A stretch of DNA of 64,000 nucleotides from Serinus canaria (taxonomy: Eukaryota > Chordata > Aves > Passeriformes > Fringillidae): NCBI RefSeq assembly GCF_022539315.1, contig NC_066317.1:47037935-47101934 (forward strand). The letters are read 5' to 3'. Position numbers and translations under genes: made by a program. The notes beneath the pieces were generated by a model, which was not told where the DNA came from, searched no databases, and was given only the letters and a program-made list of their open reading frames with translations. Below, in pieces: positions 28,101 to 41,775 of the stretch (position 1 is the stretch's first letter; each line of letters starts with the position of its first letter).

Positions 28101-31100
28101 CTTCATGAATTCCTACAAGATTTCTGTCTTGTACTTGTGAACCATCTGACTGTTGAAGTCAAAGAACTCAGAAGTGATAAAATGCTCCAAGAGACAAAAA
28201 AAGTAAAAAACTCCCCTCTCCTTCCTTGAAATTTTGCATGCCTCACTGCTTGGTAAAATACCAGACAAAGTAATCCCAAAGAGCATAAAAAGGTATCTGA
28301 GAAGGCTTTTAGCTTTTCTGACTTCATATGTCATGAAGTTATCAGTCTGTACTGAGAAAAGAGAAACTTAATTCCTTCTTCTGGGAAGGAAGATTTGCCC
28401 TTCTTACAACATCTTGCTCCAATTTTTTAAGAAAAGAAGCAAGACAAAGAATTTTAACCTGTTGCTTCTAAAGAATGTCTCCTGACACTTCCATAGAAAA
28501 GTGGAAGATCCCTGAAACTTCAAGAAGAGAAGACAGTAAGGGGGTAAGGCAAGGAGTGACAGCAGATAAAGTTGCAGAATGGGAGAACAGGTAAGACAGA
28601 TATCAGAGGAAATACAGAAAGAATCTTGCACATTATTTCACACATTCTCCTGTTGTGTTACCATCTTACACCATTCATTCATCACTTGATTGATGAGTTT
28701 TATAATTAAACTTGACTTATAAATTGATATTTACCAATATTTTAAGAATGTATGCAGGATCTGCTATTTGGACAAAATATATTCAGTTCATATTATTATC
28801 TTTAAGTGACATATTTGGATTCTAATTGCCCACTCTTTTGTACAGTACAACATATGTACAAATATTGAACTTTTAATTTTTAAGTGTTTATGAGAAACAG
28901 TATTCTAACTAGGAAAAATTACAAAAAAAAGAAGAAATTATCAGAAAGAAAAAATGTAAAATGAAGTAATTTAATCACCAAGTCTGGGACACAAATTTTA
29001 TCTAAAATACAGATTTATTGACAGATATTAAGCCCCATGTTAAAATTTTATGATGCACACAAAGCAAAGGAAACTTTTTGCAGACTTTAAAGTTGGGGTC
29101 CTCCCATTAGAATGGCGTGTCCACAATTGTTGGTAAGTCCTTAGACACTAATTAAATTCAGTTTTTAATTTTTATGAAATCCTTTTCCTATACTATCTTA
29201 AAATATTCCAAAATGTAGAAAACTGTCGTGAAATTACAATAATATCGAAATATAATGAAGACAGTTTTGCTTCCTAGTTCATCGTAACATTGGATTATAC
29301 AACAAGAATAAGGAAGATGTACCCATACATTGTATTTTTCTATCTCATTTAATGAGATGTGCTAAATAAGTTGGACTGAAAAGGGCAAATTTTCTGTTTA
29401 TGTGTTGGACTGCCATTTTGAAGAAGAACCTGTGGATTGGCATGGTGTGATTTTTCTTCTTTTTTATTTTTGTTTTCTTTTTCCAAATGGTATTGTAAAA
29501 GGAGATCAGGCAAACTGGGTCAGTTAGGACTTTGAAGTGAAGCACCCCAGGAATACAGTACTTTATTTTCACTTTATAGCCCTTTGGATCTGTATAAAAT
29601 ATCCCCACTTAGTGACATGATGTTGTTCTAGATGTCTTACCTGGACAATATTCCAGACTATGCTTAAACTAATCCTGACCCTATGTTTGTAGTTTTCAGA
29701 GCCAGTGCAGTTGGGTTTTGTAATTAGACCCTCCAAGGCAGCAGGAAGCTAGGGCTTTGGCTCCTTGGTTGGCAGCTGTGCACCCAGCTGGGCATGTTTG
29801 TTAGAAATGAGGACAACTCCTCAAATTTCCATTCTCAGCATGATCATGCTTGGCTTCAGTTTCTGTTTCTGGACATCACTGAAGATAAACATTAAAGGCA
29901 GTTTCATTGTTGTCTCATAAAGGTTTGGTTGACAAAATGTACCATAATGATATATTTCTAATCAGGCTATTTAGCATTATCAAACAAAATTTTAAAATAT
30001 GAATCATAACTTGTCATTTGAATATAAATGTAACCTTACAAGTCTCTGTATAAAAAGTCTATGCAGTATAGCAACTGAATATGAAATTCAGTATCTATCT
30101 AAGGCAAGCAGGTGATAACAAAACAATGGGACATGGCTGACCCATGGAGAAAGCATTTCACTGCTCATTTGAAGAAAATAATTGCTTGTATTTCAATCTC
30201 ATTATAAAAACTGGAAAATGTGCTCTATGACATTATTCACAAAATGCACAGCATTTTATTGTCTCACACCTAATTTGCAAGGTTTAAGTGAGATTTAAGG
30301 AATACAAAGGCCCAGTAGTGCTTCTTAATATGAGAATTTCATCATTAATAGCCATAGATGAGATACAAACCTGTATTAAAAAATTATTTTAAAACCTACA
30401 TTTAAAACTAGTTTTTCCTAAAGTCTCTAGAGTATGTTTTTATAGAACTGGAGTTTTTTGTTTCAGGTGATATTTTTACATGTACAAAAAATGAGTCCTT
30501 TCCACTCTCCTTTCTGTTTAATTCTCTAACAGGCAATCTTTCCCTCTGCACCTTGTAGCACTTTCACTGGTTTTTTGTTTGGTTTTTTTTTTTTTTTGCA
30601 TGATTCATTTAGCTTTTTGTCTCACATATTTCATCCAAGTGTAACAAATCCCCTCAAGCCAGCATTGGTCTAGAAAAGGCTGAGGATGGGAAAATAAGTC
30701 ATTTCATATCAGGTTAGAGACTTTAGATTATTGTTCTGCATTATAATAACATTGAATTTGTCGACTTTGATTTATTTTCTTTTAAATTAGAGTTCTAGTT
30801 GAGATAAACTCTAGATTTCTCAGGCAAAATTTCATCAGGGTAAATGAGAAATTTGCAGCTGATTTCAGGGAAGCTAGGTTTTTACTTGCTTTCTTTGCTT
30901 TTTAAGTTTCTAAGATTTAAATTTCTGTTCTCTTGATCTAATTTGCTGTATTCTCCTTTTTGGTTTCTACACAGTAAGCCATATAGATCAGTGGAATACA
31001 AAGGTGCTTTCTTCAAGGTGACTTCCATGCTCCTGAAAGCAATCACTTTCTTCCCTAGAAATATACCTCCCAATGATCAGGTAGTCTCAATCAATTATTT

Positions 31101-33984
31101 AAGAAGTTTTCCTACTCATCATTATAAAAATATATTGGTGTACTGCTCTGTTAGGAATATATCTGGTCCAACACATAATTTATTACCTCTCCTCAAGAGT
31201 CAGCTCTGGCCAGTGCCCATTAAGTTGTATGTTCTGAGCCCATTATCATCACTTAGGTAACACTAAACATAACCATAAGAAAACTAAACTGAAAAGCTTT
31301 CAAGAAAAAAAAAAGGTCTTTTGTTTCTACCTCTTTCCAAGTAAAAGAGTTTAAAAGTGTTGATCTTTTGGATATAATTGTTAAAATGTAGTGTTGTGTG
31401 CTCCTGGGTAGGATGCTCTCAATATAGGTAATATGAATTTAGCACTATCATCAAATTTTCTTTTAATGCAGTAAAAATTCTTGGATGGCAGCCAGCCTCT
31501 TTACCTCATACAAAAACAGCCTCTATGATTACCTATGTAGTAGAAACCAAACAATATGTTACAACATAGTGCCTAAAAGATGAGCAAATTGGTTGAGAGC
31601 ACACCCTCCACAAATGCAAAGTTTGGTCTCAGTCACTGCTTGTTTGACATTATTGATGAAGATGTGCTTTTTCTCCCAGAGATAAACGTGGCTCCATAGG
31701 CCAAATTCTTCTATGATTTACATGCAATGCAGACTCTGTGGGCTAAGTAATTAGAATGTGCTCCTTTACCCTATCGTGCCTTAGAAAAATTCCCTTTTTC
31801 TATAATACATCTTAGAAATAACATATATTTCACTTTGGGGTGGTGACGTTGCTCTTGTGCATGCCAGCAAAACCTGTCATCAGCCAGGCAGATACAAATT
31901 GAACCAAGAAAAAGCATGTAAGTATTCATGTAGGTCATTATTCATGCAGGTCACAGTCTGAAAAAAATAAAAATTGTACTGAATTTTTTTTTCTGCTTTC
32001 ATGCCCAATTCAGTTACTGCAACAGGACTGAGAGCCTTACTTGATACTTTTTCATTATAAAAAGCTCTGAGATTATATAAGTAGATGACTGTTGTGAGGA
32101 AGATAGATCTTATATTCAGCTAAAGTGGTGATTTCAACCTTTTTTGATCAGCATCACCTGCAAGGGGGTTATGTCCTAATCTTAAGTAAACTCCAACCTC
32201 ATAGCAGTAATTTTGCTGTGTTGACACCAGGGGCTGAGAGAACACAGGCTGTCAATGATAGGTCTAAGATACATTTGCAACACACAAAAAGAATAAATAA
32301 ATTAAGTATTAAAAAAAAATAAGACTTCAGAAATATGATCCTCCAATTCCCAATTTCCAGCAGATGGAAAATGAGCAACACCTATAATATTTCATGATTT
32401 ATAATATGAAGTTCATATTATAAAACTGGAACCAGTGTTAAGACAACATTTTTAGTCTAATCTAAAATTAGTTGGCCATGTTCTTAATTCTGTGTTAATG
32501 CTTTATTAGTGCTGGTATTTATATTTCACTTATTACCTACTTGAAGCACTAAGTACCTTTAGTATGTTCAATAATTGAAATATCTTTGTATTCCCTAGTA
32601 CCTGACGCCATTGGATTTTAATTATTAGTTCCTGAAACACATTGGTTTGATGCTTAATAGGACTCATCTCTGTTTCACTTCATTTTTTTTCTTTTCATTT
32701 CATCTTTATGCTTGACATCTTCCATGCTTTCTTTCTTCATATTTGTGGGATTTGTAATTCTCAGCAGTATTTGTGCTAGAACTATTTTGAATCTTATGAT
32801 GTAGGAAAATAGTGGCTGTGTTTTACTGCCATATAAATACTACCAGCTTCATTTCTTCCACTTGAGTCTCTCAAATCCATGACTAGGTTAAGAAAATCTC
32901 TCATTACTCCTACAGCTCTCTTGACCTTTCCATATGCCTTTTAATTTACTCAGTCATTTCACACTTGAGCTCTTGTTTTGGGAGAAGGTAAAATATAGCA
33001 TATTGGTATAGGCAGTTTGTTCTCTGAGACCAATTCAGAGTCAATGCTGAATGACACTGCAGCCTTAGGAATGACCAGGTCACCTTTGTTTTTCACTCAA
33101 GTAACAAGCAAGTCAATGATTGTGTGAAAACCAGCCATGGGAGGGAATGCATAAGGGAATGTTTTGATTCCTCTCTGCCTTTTCTCATAGCATGGATTGG
33201 ACCAGCTGGAAGGAAAACCCAAACTTTTCCTCTTCACATTGCATTTTCTGGCTCATTTAAGTTGATATTACAACACTTTTTTACCTTCTCCTTTGCCCCA
33301 AAGTGAAAAGGAATTAAGTGGTCTCATTCCTGATGGCTGCTGCTCATAAGGAAGGCAAAGGTTTCCCATTTCACAAACTTTTCATTTCACATTTCTGCTG
33401 ATTTCATCTAATCTGTGACTGTTATTTTCAATAGCCCAGATAATGTAATCTTCAAGCCAGATTTAAGTGGTGGCCATAATAGCCTACTTCTCCTCATATG
33501 AGTAGCTCTTTCACCCTCCCATCTACTTGGTTAAACATATTTCAATCTTTATATATTCATTTTTATTATTAATTTATATAAACATATCTCCATTTTTATA
33601 TATTCAATATATTATATAGATCACATTTATATATTCAACATCCTTTTATTACTGAGCTTACATTACTGTATATCAATTTCCCATTATTCTGTCATATAGC
33701 ACATTTCCACCACAAAAAACCCACCCAAACCCTTGCTTACATTTACTCTTTTTGTTTTCATCCTCTTTATGTATTTGTTAGATAGGACACCTTAGGGTAA
33801 GACTACAGCTTGCTTGAATAGGGTCAGCTGACTATAGGATGTTCTTCTAATATTACAATATCCAAAAAGCTGAGTTACTGATGCACTCAGATAATTTCCA
33901 GAAGTCTTTCTTCCCCATTTGATATATTAAATGAGAAGGGGTTAGCAGCTATTGAAAGAGTCTCACAAGAGACAGGAAAGTTGA

Positions 33985-34541
33985 ATCACAGGGAATGGTC
34001 TGGGCTGGAAGAGACCTCATAAGTCTTATGAGGAAAGGTCTCTTCCCTCCAGCATGTGGACTGCATGCTCAGCTTGGTGCTGTCGGCAGCCTTGCTGAGG
34101 GTGCACCAATCCCACAGTCAGTGAAACCAACAAAGATGTTAAGCACTGCTAGTCCCAGTACTGTCTCCTGAGGAACACCACATCACTGGATTCCACTTGG
34201 ACTTTGAGCCTTTTACTGCAACTCCTTGAGCGTGACCATCCAAACAATTCCTAATCAGTCAAGTGGTCCATCCATTAAATCCACACATCTCCAGTTTAAA
34301 GACAGGAACATTGTGCAGGACAGTGTCAAATGTTTTGCACAAGTCCAGACAGACGATGCCAGTTGCCCTTTTCTTATCCACCAACACTGTCACCCTGCTG
34401 TAGGAGGCCACTAGATTTGTCAGGAACCATTTGCCTTTACTGAAGCCATGTTGGCTGTGACCAACCTCCTCATTATTTTCCAAGTGCCTTAGAATAATTT
34501 CCAGGGAAGATCCAGGTGGATCTGCTCCTTGATCTTGCAGG
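33985..34541 (-). mobile_element. CR1 LINE remnant, RT segment plus 3' end
   Basis: Read on the minus strand, 34259-34540 encodes the typical CR1 reverse-transcriptase stretch (SLEIILRHLENNEEVGHSQHGFSKGK, then a LDLCKTFDTV segment corresponding to the usual LDF-KAFDTV). The matching 3' part at lower coordinates includes the + strand wording GCTGAGGGTGCACCAATCCCAC and GTCCCAGTACTGTCTCCTGAGG, common to avian CR1. The extreme 3' end is near 33985-34019 (GGAATGGTCTGGGCTGGAAG). About 300 bases of the normal 3' region appear to be missing around 34020-34045, where a small inverted repeat sits. The frame is broken, so the copy is dead. Confidence 0.85.
34015..34033. repeat. Short perfect inverted repeat in CR1 3' region
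   Basis: CCTCATAAG (34015-34023), one-base loop T, then CTTATGAGG (34025-34033). It sits where the CR1 3' region has lost about 300 bases compared with typical avian copies, so it probably marks a deletion junction. Confidence 0.75.
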
Positions 34542-34925
34542 GCTAGAGAGGGTGTCACACTCTCTGTCAATAAGCAGCTGGAGTGCATGGAGCTCACCCT
34601 GGGAGTGGAAGAGGAGCCCGGCAAAAGCTGGCTATGAGGATCCAGGATGAAATACAGGGCAGGGACAGGTGACTGCATAGTGGGAATCTGCTACAGGCAC
34701 CTGGGCCAAGACTGCTGCACAGGGAAAGGGGGAAGCAAGGACAAGCCTTGGAGGGATACAGACTGTCCTACCAGCCAGCAACGAGGTCAGGCGAGGTAAT
34801 GCCCTGACAGAATTAAATGTCACCAGGGCATCAGTGGCAACAAGAAAAGCTTCTAGACTTATGTCAGCTGTAAAAGTAAGGCTAGAAACCCATCACCACA
34901 ATGATGGGTCTTAGTCACTGTTTCA
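34542..34925 (+). mobile_element. CR1 LINE segment in opposite orientation (EN to linker)
   Basis: On the + strand this block reads as the endonuclease-side part of CR1 ORF2: a MKYRAGTGDCIVGICYR stretch near 34647-34700 (normally followed by PPDQ), then after an internal deletion a GNKKSF-TYVS stretch near 34828-34870 and a VLVT-like end near 34915. It abuts the minus-strand CR1 segment at about 34541. Stops and deletions show decay. The arrangement matches a 5'-inverted single insertion; two independent insertions are the alternative. Confidence 0.7.
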
Positions 34926-35261
34926 GCCCTGACAGTTCCTCCTTGTTCTTACATCCAGGACAACATCACCCCAGGCTGGTCCTTCCAGTACCTGTGTCAT
35001 CCCTGACACCCTTTGGAAAACTCCCCAATGCCCTTTCCTTTGCAGCAGGTGCCAGGAGAACCAGTGCCTGTGACCAGAAATTTGGCTGTGCCAGGAAAAT
35101 TATAATTCTGTATCCACATATGGTGCTCTAATTCAAACAGAGAAACCAGGAATATGACACTGGGCTAGCAAATCAAATGGATTATTTCATTATTTCCCAG
35201 AAATATCTTGAAACAAATTAAGGCTGCTTTGTTGAGGCTGTTTTTGGTTCAGGATTGTTTG

Positions 35262-35326
35262 TTTCTTTGTTTCTTTGTTTGTTTGTTTGTGGGGTTTTTT
35301 GTTTTGGTGGTGTTTGTTTTTGGTTT

Positions 35327-35368
<42 letters not shown>
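35262..35368 (+). repeat. T-rich simple repeat with 41-nt poly-T
   Basis: TTTG/TTTC units at 35262-35290 and T/G-rich sequence lead into an uninterrupted run of 41 T at 35328-35368, the longest homopolymer in the window. No retrocopy body or minus-strand polyadenylation signal adjoins it, so it reads as a simple repeat. Its length is likely to be unreliable in an assembly. Confidence 0.95.
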
Positions 35369-35369
<1 letters not shown>

Positions 35370-37264
35370 ATTCTAGCAATAAAGTATGAGGGTCAGAAAC
35401 CCCCTCTCCTGAAACTGACCTCCTTCCTGTCTTCAGCATAAATGTATCTAGGATCAGTTTCAACCTATTTGGCCTTGGGCCAGCCTGGCCATTCAGGATT
35501 TCAGAACTCATACCATAGTCATGTACAGTAATTGTACTCCTCTCAGCTTTCATTTTGTGCAACCAAGTATGACAAGCTTCTGCAGTTTTGACTTCTTTCC
35601 TTTTAAGATATAGTTATACCCTTAAAAAATGTCTGCCAATTACAACACACAACAGTTTCAAACTATCAGCATGACAGTAAGGGAAAATAATGGGGTACAG
35701 CATTTGATCCAGAATGTCTTTAACAGTGTTATGTGTCTATTTTCCTGAATTTTTTTATTGTCTTCTAAAGTGTGGGAGGCAGACACCTCTATGAATTTTA
35801 CTTTCCTATTTTTTCCTTACTGTCTAATACTATTTTGATAGTGATAACAATTTGGTTGGCTGTAAAATCAAAAGCACATTGTTATTAGTATTACTGACTT
35901 TTTTATTCTCATGTGTTAATTCACTGTGCTATTCTTTGGAGCTTTGTCACTTCCATACTTTTTTTCTTTTAAAGCTATCATTAATTTATCATTGTAACAC
36001 CTTCTGCTGCTTTCTTTTGTGAATGCAGCCCCCTGCGTGACAAAGAAATTCTATCTTTGTATTCTGATTTGGTTTTACAATGGAACATCAGGAAGAAAAT
36101 AACAAGTACACAAAGAAAGAATAAAACTATATGGAAATTACAAACAAATAATCATATTTCATTATGCTCTTTTGCCTATTGTGAATGACATGAATAGACA
36201 GTAAGCTCTAAAACATAGTGAATTATTGTTTTAAGCTTTATAGAAATACTATTTATCCTAACAAAACAGCAGTATAACTAACTCAGAAGCAGATTTAGTA
36301 TAATCTCTGATTCTGCATTGCATGTGCATACTTAATCAGTACTCTCATCATAAGCAATAGGGCTCTTCAGATACTGCAAAAATGTTTGTATGTCCAGTGC
36401 CAAAATAATACCTCCTGTTTAGGCACCTCAGTGCCTATATTAAATTTTTGAATTGGGAAAGGTTTTTGAATATTCTGTTATAGATGTGGCCTTAAGTGTT
36501 TTGCATAATCAGAGCCTTGACTGACATGTCTTCTTCCTTTTTCACTTAACTAACAGAAACATTGACATACAACATGGCAAATTAGGATATTACCAGAACA
36601 ATGACTTTTCTTGGTTTTGTGCATGTAAAAACTCAAGCATAATTTTAAACAGGAAAAGCATTGTGCATTACATTTTCTTTGAAATTTTCCCCCTTAATGA
36701 AGAAGGAAAAGATTGTTATGATCATCTATTCCAAAATTAGATACCCTAGAGCAAACAGGAAAAATCTGTATTGAATTTAGAAGCCATAATTTGCACTACT
36801 GTAGGGAGTTCCTGAAATAAACACTCTGCATTCATTTCTGTGTGCTAGACTGTAGATTCATACCCACTCAGACACTAAGTGCCTACTTGTCAGAACTCCT
36901 GAACACTGCAAACACAAGATGAAAGCAAAAGGAGCTGTGATTGTGTAGACTCTATCAAAACACAGAAAAATCAAAATCTTGTTTCACAAAACATCTAGAC
37001 TCAGCCTGTAACTGCTCCATCACAAGAGTGTACCACTACACCTCTGTCCTCCCTACCTGAGATCTCTGTATTTCATTCAATTTAGGTTCTTAATGAAGTG
37101 GCAGCCAGAGAATATGAGATTCCCTGTTCTGATGACAGCAAAAAGGTGTGTAATTGCATAAAAATTGTTGCTGTAGCAAGCGACCATATTAAATGTCTTA
37201 ATATTGAGGAAGTACTAATGAAATACAGCCTAACTTCACTATAAGGAAACCATATGATACCCTG

Positions 37265-37288
37265 TATATATATACATATATATATATG
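37265..37288. repeat. (TA)n microsatellite
   Basis: Alternating TA is interrupted by a single C (TATATATATACATATATA...). It is an intergenic simple repeat. Confidence 0.9.
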
Positions 37289-40200
37289 TTCTGTCAAGCT
37301 GTTCATTTCAGCAGGCCCTGGTAAATTGCTGCTTGAGAATAAGAAAGAAATGAGCAGCTGAGCAGAACATCAATAAGCAGTACTTCTGTGGAAATGACTT
37401 CACACTGATCAACATTTAAATGATGTTTTTTCAAAAAGATAAATGAATGAAGAAGGAAAAAAATAGTACATTCAAATGCTAAATACGACCTACACTGAGA
37501 AAAGTGAGAAAAATGTCATTGTCATACTTGGAATACACTTGCATAACTGTTCAGGCTATTAGGCCTAATTAACAGCAAGCGAACAGATTCTTGCTGCGGG
37601 GGTGTTTATAGGCAGAATATGTTAAATGCAGAGTTTGACACATTGAAGTTAGAATTTAGTCAGATTGAGGCTAGTGTAAATTTACATAGAAGACACATTT
37701 CTGCTCTGAAAAGGAACTATGAACTAAATATTTTTGGAATGCTAATTCCGAGTGCTAATCTTAATGATGAAAAGAAATTGTGCGCTTTTCATGGAATAAA
37801 TCTAATAATATAAAATATCAAATTACTCTCATATATATGTCCAGGTAAAAAAAATACAGTTGAAATATTCTAACAAAAGTTTACAATTCCTGGAGTTGTT
37901 TTTTCTTTTAGTTTCACTTTGGTATTGTTAGCAGGGAATACTAGTTCATTTGGAGGGAATACTCCAAACTGCTACAGTATGAAAGCACAAGCATCATTTT
38001 AACTTTCATAAGTGAAAAGTGACTCTCGACCTGAAGAACTTGTCAGGTAAAGCTAATGCAGCTGTTGTCATGAATAATTGAAACAAATCACTTCAGCCAC
38101 AGTATGACAGAACTGACTTCACAGTGGTAACCTCTGTAAATACTGTCAGAAAACAGATCAATTAACTATTAGTGAGTAAAACTACCAGTCCTTGGGAAGA
38201 AAAGTTGCTAAATTCTTTCTTGATTAACCTGGCTTACGAAACTTCTCACCAGGCCTTTTTCCCCCCCTGAGAATGCATCATTTTTAAAATCTTAATAAGT
38301 GCTTGCTATGTTTCAAATGCAACTTAAATTAGAGAGATAAATAACTATAGACTGCAAAGAAAGTTCCCAGATTCCCAGAATCAGGCCTACAGGATAATTT
38401 CTTCTGATTTAAGTCCCAGTACTGCAACTAAATAATCTATAGTCCTAACCTAAATATATACAATGTTTAGGTCCTGAATGTACAAATTCCCACAACACAT
38501 CTACATGTGTGATTGCTTCTCTTTAACTCAGATAATTAACTATATCTAGTTATAATATAAATACAATGTAAATACAAACATTTCTAAATTCTTGTAAGAC
38601 AGAATTCCAATCATTTCAGAATAATGAAATGTTACATATAAATGCATCTAAGGTTTAAAAAGGATGAATCTTAGGATTGGAAGGAAAATGTGCTGAATGA
38701 GCTAATAAGGAAGAAACAGAACATATGTATTGAAGTGTTGACTGGTAGGTGGATGGAAAACAGACAAGCTCAAAGTCTTTAGAAAAATCTGTACATTGGA
38801 ATGATGTTTTGTTGCTAACAGGCAAGCAAGTAAGACCATAACAGGAAAATATTAATATCTGTGAAAATGACAAAAATGACAACCAAAAAAAAAGAAGGAA
38901 TTGTGAAAGTGGCCAAGATTTATAGGCTTACTGAGCCAGAAGACAACAGTGTTGGAAAATGCTTCTGCTCACAGCTTTTCACACTCTTGCCTACAATTTT
39001 ATTACCATTTTTTGTGCTGATGACTGTTTGCAAGACAACATAATGATCTTAAATCTTATAAGGTGATTTCTGTAATTATTGCAGACCTGCTCAGAGTAAT
39101 CATCTGGCACTTGTTTTGCAGGAACTCTTCCTTCCTGATCCTGCAACTCAGAAAAAAGGACCAAGTCCCTTTGACTTCACCAGGAGCCCACCAGAAGAAT
39201 TTTCTCCTTACTAGAAAATTTCACTTAATTCATTCCCTTGCTGGGACTAAATAATTTTTTATATTTCTCCCTCTCTAAGGGAGTATCTGTTCTTTTACTA
39301 CACATTACCCTTTACTTGATAGTTCAGTTTCATAGAGAACTAAGATTATTTTTTTTACAATTTGATTTGAAAAATGGTTATGTATCCTTTATTTCATGTT
39401 ATCCAATCACCTTGTATTGTATCAGTGAATGATTTTTTTAAAAATCATACTCAAGAGTGTCTTTAAAACAAGTCTCTCATGAAGAAAACTCTCACTTTCA
39501 CCTCTCTCTTTCTCAGAAACACTGTTTTATTTAACAATTTTACCAAATACAGTTTCACAAGAGATTAGTGTAGCATTTTTTATATGTAAAAAATTTATCT
39601 TTACCTGTGTAAATCAGTTCAAAACCTGGCTAAGCAGTAAGGCAAGTAAATGTATTAATTCCTGACATCCTAATTTCCATTTTAGAACTGTCTGAGCAGC
39701 AGTAAATGCATACTTTTATCTACATGAATGTTTCATTAGAATGACCTGGTTGATCGACATGATGTGGTCCAGATGATCTTCCTGACCCTCTTTTCTGTTT
39801 TTCCCCTCTCTCAGCAGGGTCCTCTCAGGTTAGTGGAGATTTATCAGGCAGACTGGTCAAACCAGCACACCAACTGACTCCAGGGCAAGAAGGACTGCAG
39901 TGAAAATATTTTTATCTGAGGAACTTATCCTGACTGTGCCCCTCCAGGCTACTTCCAAAAGGATTGTTGTTGCTGCTGCCTGCTGCTTGCACCAGAGTGC
40001 CTACCTAAGGGAATCTCCAACTAACATGAATTCCTTGGCCCAGTCTCAAAACAGTCCTGACAGATAAAGAAACAGACCATGACAGATTTTCACCTGCATT
40101 TTTCTTCTTTGCTTTAAGCATCAGAAACCATTACATGTCAGAAGCTAAAGGATATTTACTTATGTACTTAAAGATGTACTTTTTTTCCATTGCACTGCCC

Positions 40201-41760
40201 TTAGACTTCACTCAAATAGCAGTGCAGGATGCTGCTACAATACGTAATGTAGATGGCTCCTACTCCACAGAGTACAAACAAGTTCTCTCTGTCCCGTTTC
40301 ATGAAAAATTACCTTTGGAGTTTACATGGGCTATTTTCATCAACTCAGACAAAGACATTGATGGGCCTAGCATATGCTCATTCACAGAGGGAACCGGGAG
40401 CTGACCAAATAATAGACAGCATACAGGACCTTAGTATGGGCATTTGGTGTACGGATTTTTCAAGTGTCACAGTAGCTGTTGAGCCTAGAAAGAGTGTAGC
40501 ACAGATTGTCCCTTCTTTCACTGATAATCCTGAGAAGAAACTTCTTACTTCTGTAAGTAATACATTAATATTTGTTTTATGCAGGACATCTATGCAAACG
40601 GACAAACTCTGCTAAATTCTGTGTGGCAAGTGATCTCACTCTGCCTTGTTGAACAACGTATTCTTACATAGCACATCCTTGCAAACACAAGTCACCAGAG
40701 AGAATGTTTAAGATGCAGTTCTGCTGGAGCTGCAGGCTTCTGGAGGGGAAAACCAAATGCCATTACCCTCTTGCTAATGGCACCACTCTGACCATAGGAA
40801 CAGTTCAGTGCTGCTCATAAGTGTGGTGCTGCAGTGTCACAGCCATGCAATGCTCTGGAGTGAGTTGTCTTAGATGTGGGCAAACTATTATTCTATATTG
40901 CACAGAAGACAGTGGACAGGAAATCTGTCCTCTTAGAAATCAGCAGAAACATTTCATCTGAATCCCCAAGAGAAACAGTATCCCCTGCAGAAATGAACAA
41001 GACAATGAAAACTGACTCCTCTCATATCCCAAGGAATTAAACCCACAGAAACATACAGGAAAAATTGTTAATGAAAAATGATGTTCTTCTTTCTTGCCCA
41101 GCAATTTGAATTGTTTTTTTCTGGCCTTTAAGACCATTTCCAACAAAAGAAAGAAGGAAAGGGACAAAATTTTACTTTGTTTCTTACAGTTATTTATTTT
41201 TTCAAAGCTATTAATTGGTTTCAGTAAATGGTTAAGTGGTTAAGAAGGGGCATTGCAGAAATCTTTCCTGAAATCTTTTATGCACATTTGTCTGTATGCC
41301 CCCTAACTTCCACAAAATTATGTTTGAAGCACAACACATCTATTTTTCTAGGAGTCTTTTCTCAATTTAGCCATGTAAAAGCTAAAGGAGCTCCCTCTAA
41401 ACACAGATTTAGGGTTAGTCTATAGCAAATGAAGTGAGGAAGGTATCACCATGGACAGATTCCTTCCAACCTGAAAGAGATATCTAAGACAGGTCAGACA
41501 AAGTGCTGTAGATGTGTATGTTACTGCATTAAAGCAGACAAGTCTGTGCTACTAGTTTTAAGACCCTGACCAAGCTTTGGATGACTGGTCATCTTGATCA
41601 CAGCACACCAGTGAGGAAGTGACAGACTGCAGCTATCTACCTGCTGATGGATGACTTTTACCTCCAGTCCTGAAGTCACTCTTGTTTAAATGAAGAACAA
41701 GTTGGGCTCCTGCCTATGTGGTACAATTAATGGTTTAACCCTCATCATTTAAAGGATTAC

Positions 41761-41775
41761 AAAAAAAAAAAAAAA
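41761..41775 (+). repeat. Poly-A tract, 15 nt
   Basis: This is an A homopolymer about 1.3 kb upstream of KCTD8. No polyadenylation signal and retrocopy body were found before it. Confidence 0.9.

Larger units (their letters stand above)
16131..33984. other. Intergenic sequence, no gene recognised
   Basis: This is 18 kb of AT-rich DNA with the long hairpin near 22 kb, an A/T microsatellite-like stretch at about 18641-18672, and AT-rich near-repeats of a TTATATATTCA unit at about 33547-33640. A locally GC-richer block at about 19900-20240 has overlapping open frames on both strands but no recognisable protein. Confidence 0.6.

Noticed and set aside
35328..35368. Poly-T as the tail of a minus-strand processed pseudogene
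   Set aside because: The minus strand has no polyadenylation signal before the A run, and no coding remnant follows at higher coordinates. The neighbouring TTTG units indicate a simple repeat.
39735..39800. TGGTCCAGATGATCTTCCTGA resembling the end of a CR1
   Set aside because: Only about 20 bases resemble the CR1 3' terminus and the preceding sequence does not follow the consensus order.
40135..40615. Overlapping 89- and 120-codon frames upstream of KCTD8
   Set aside because: I considered a short upstream exon. No splice-site-bounded conserved peptide or family similarity is visible, and the KCTD8 family has its start in the CpG-island exon.
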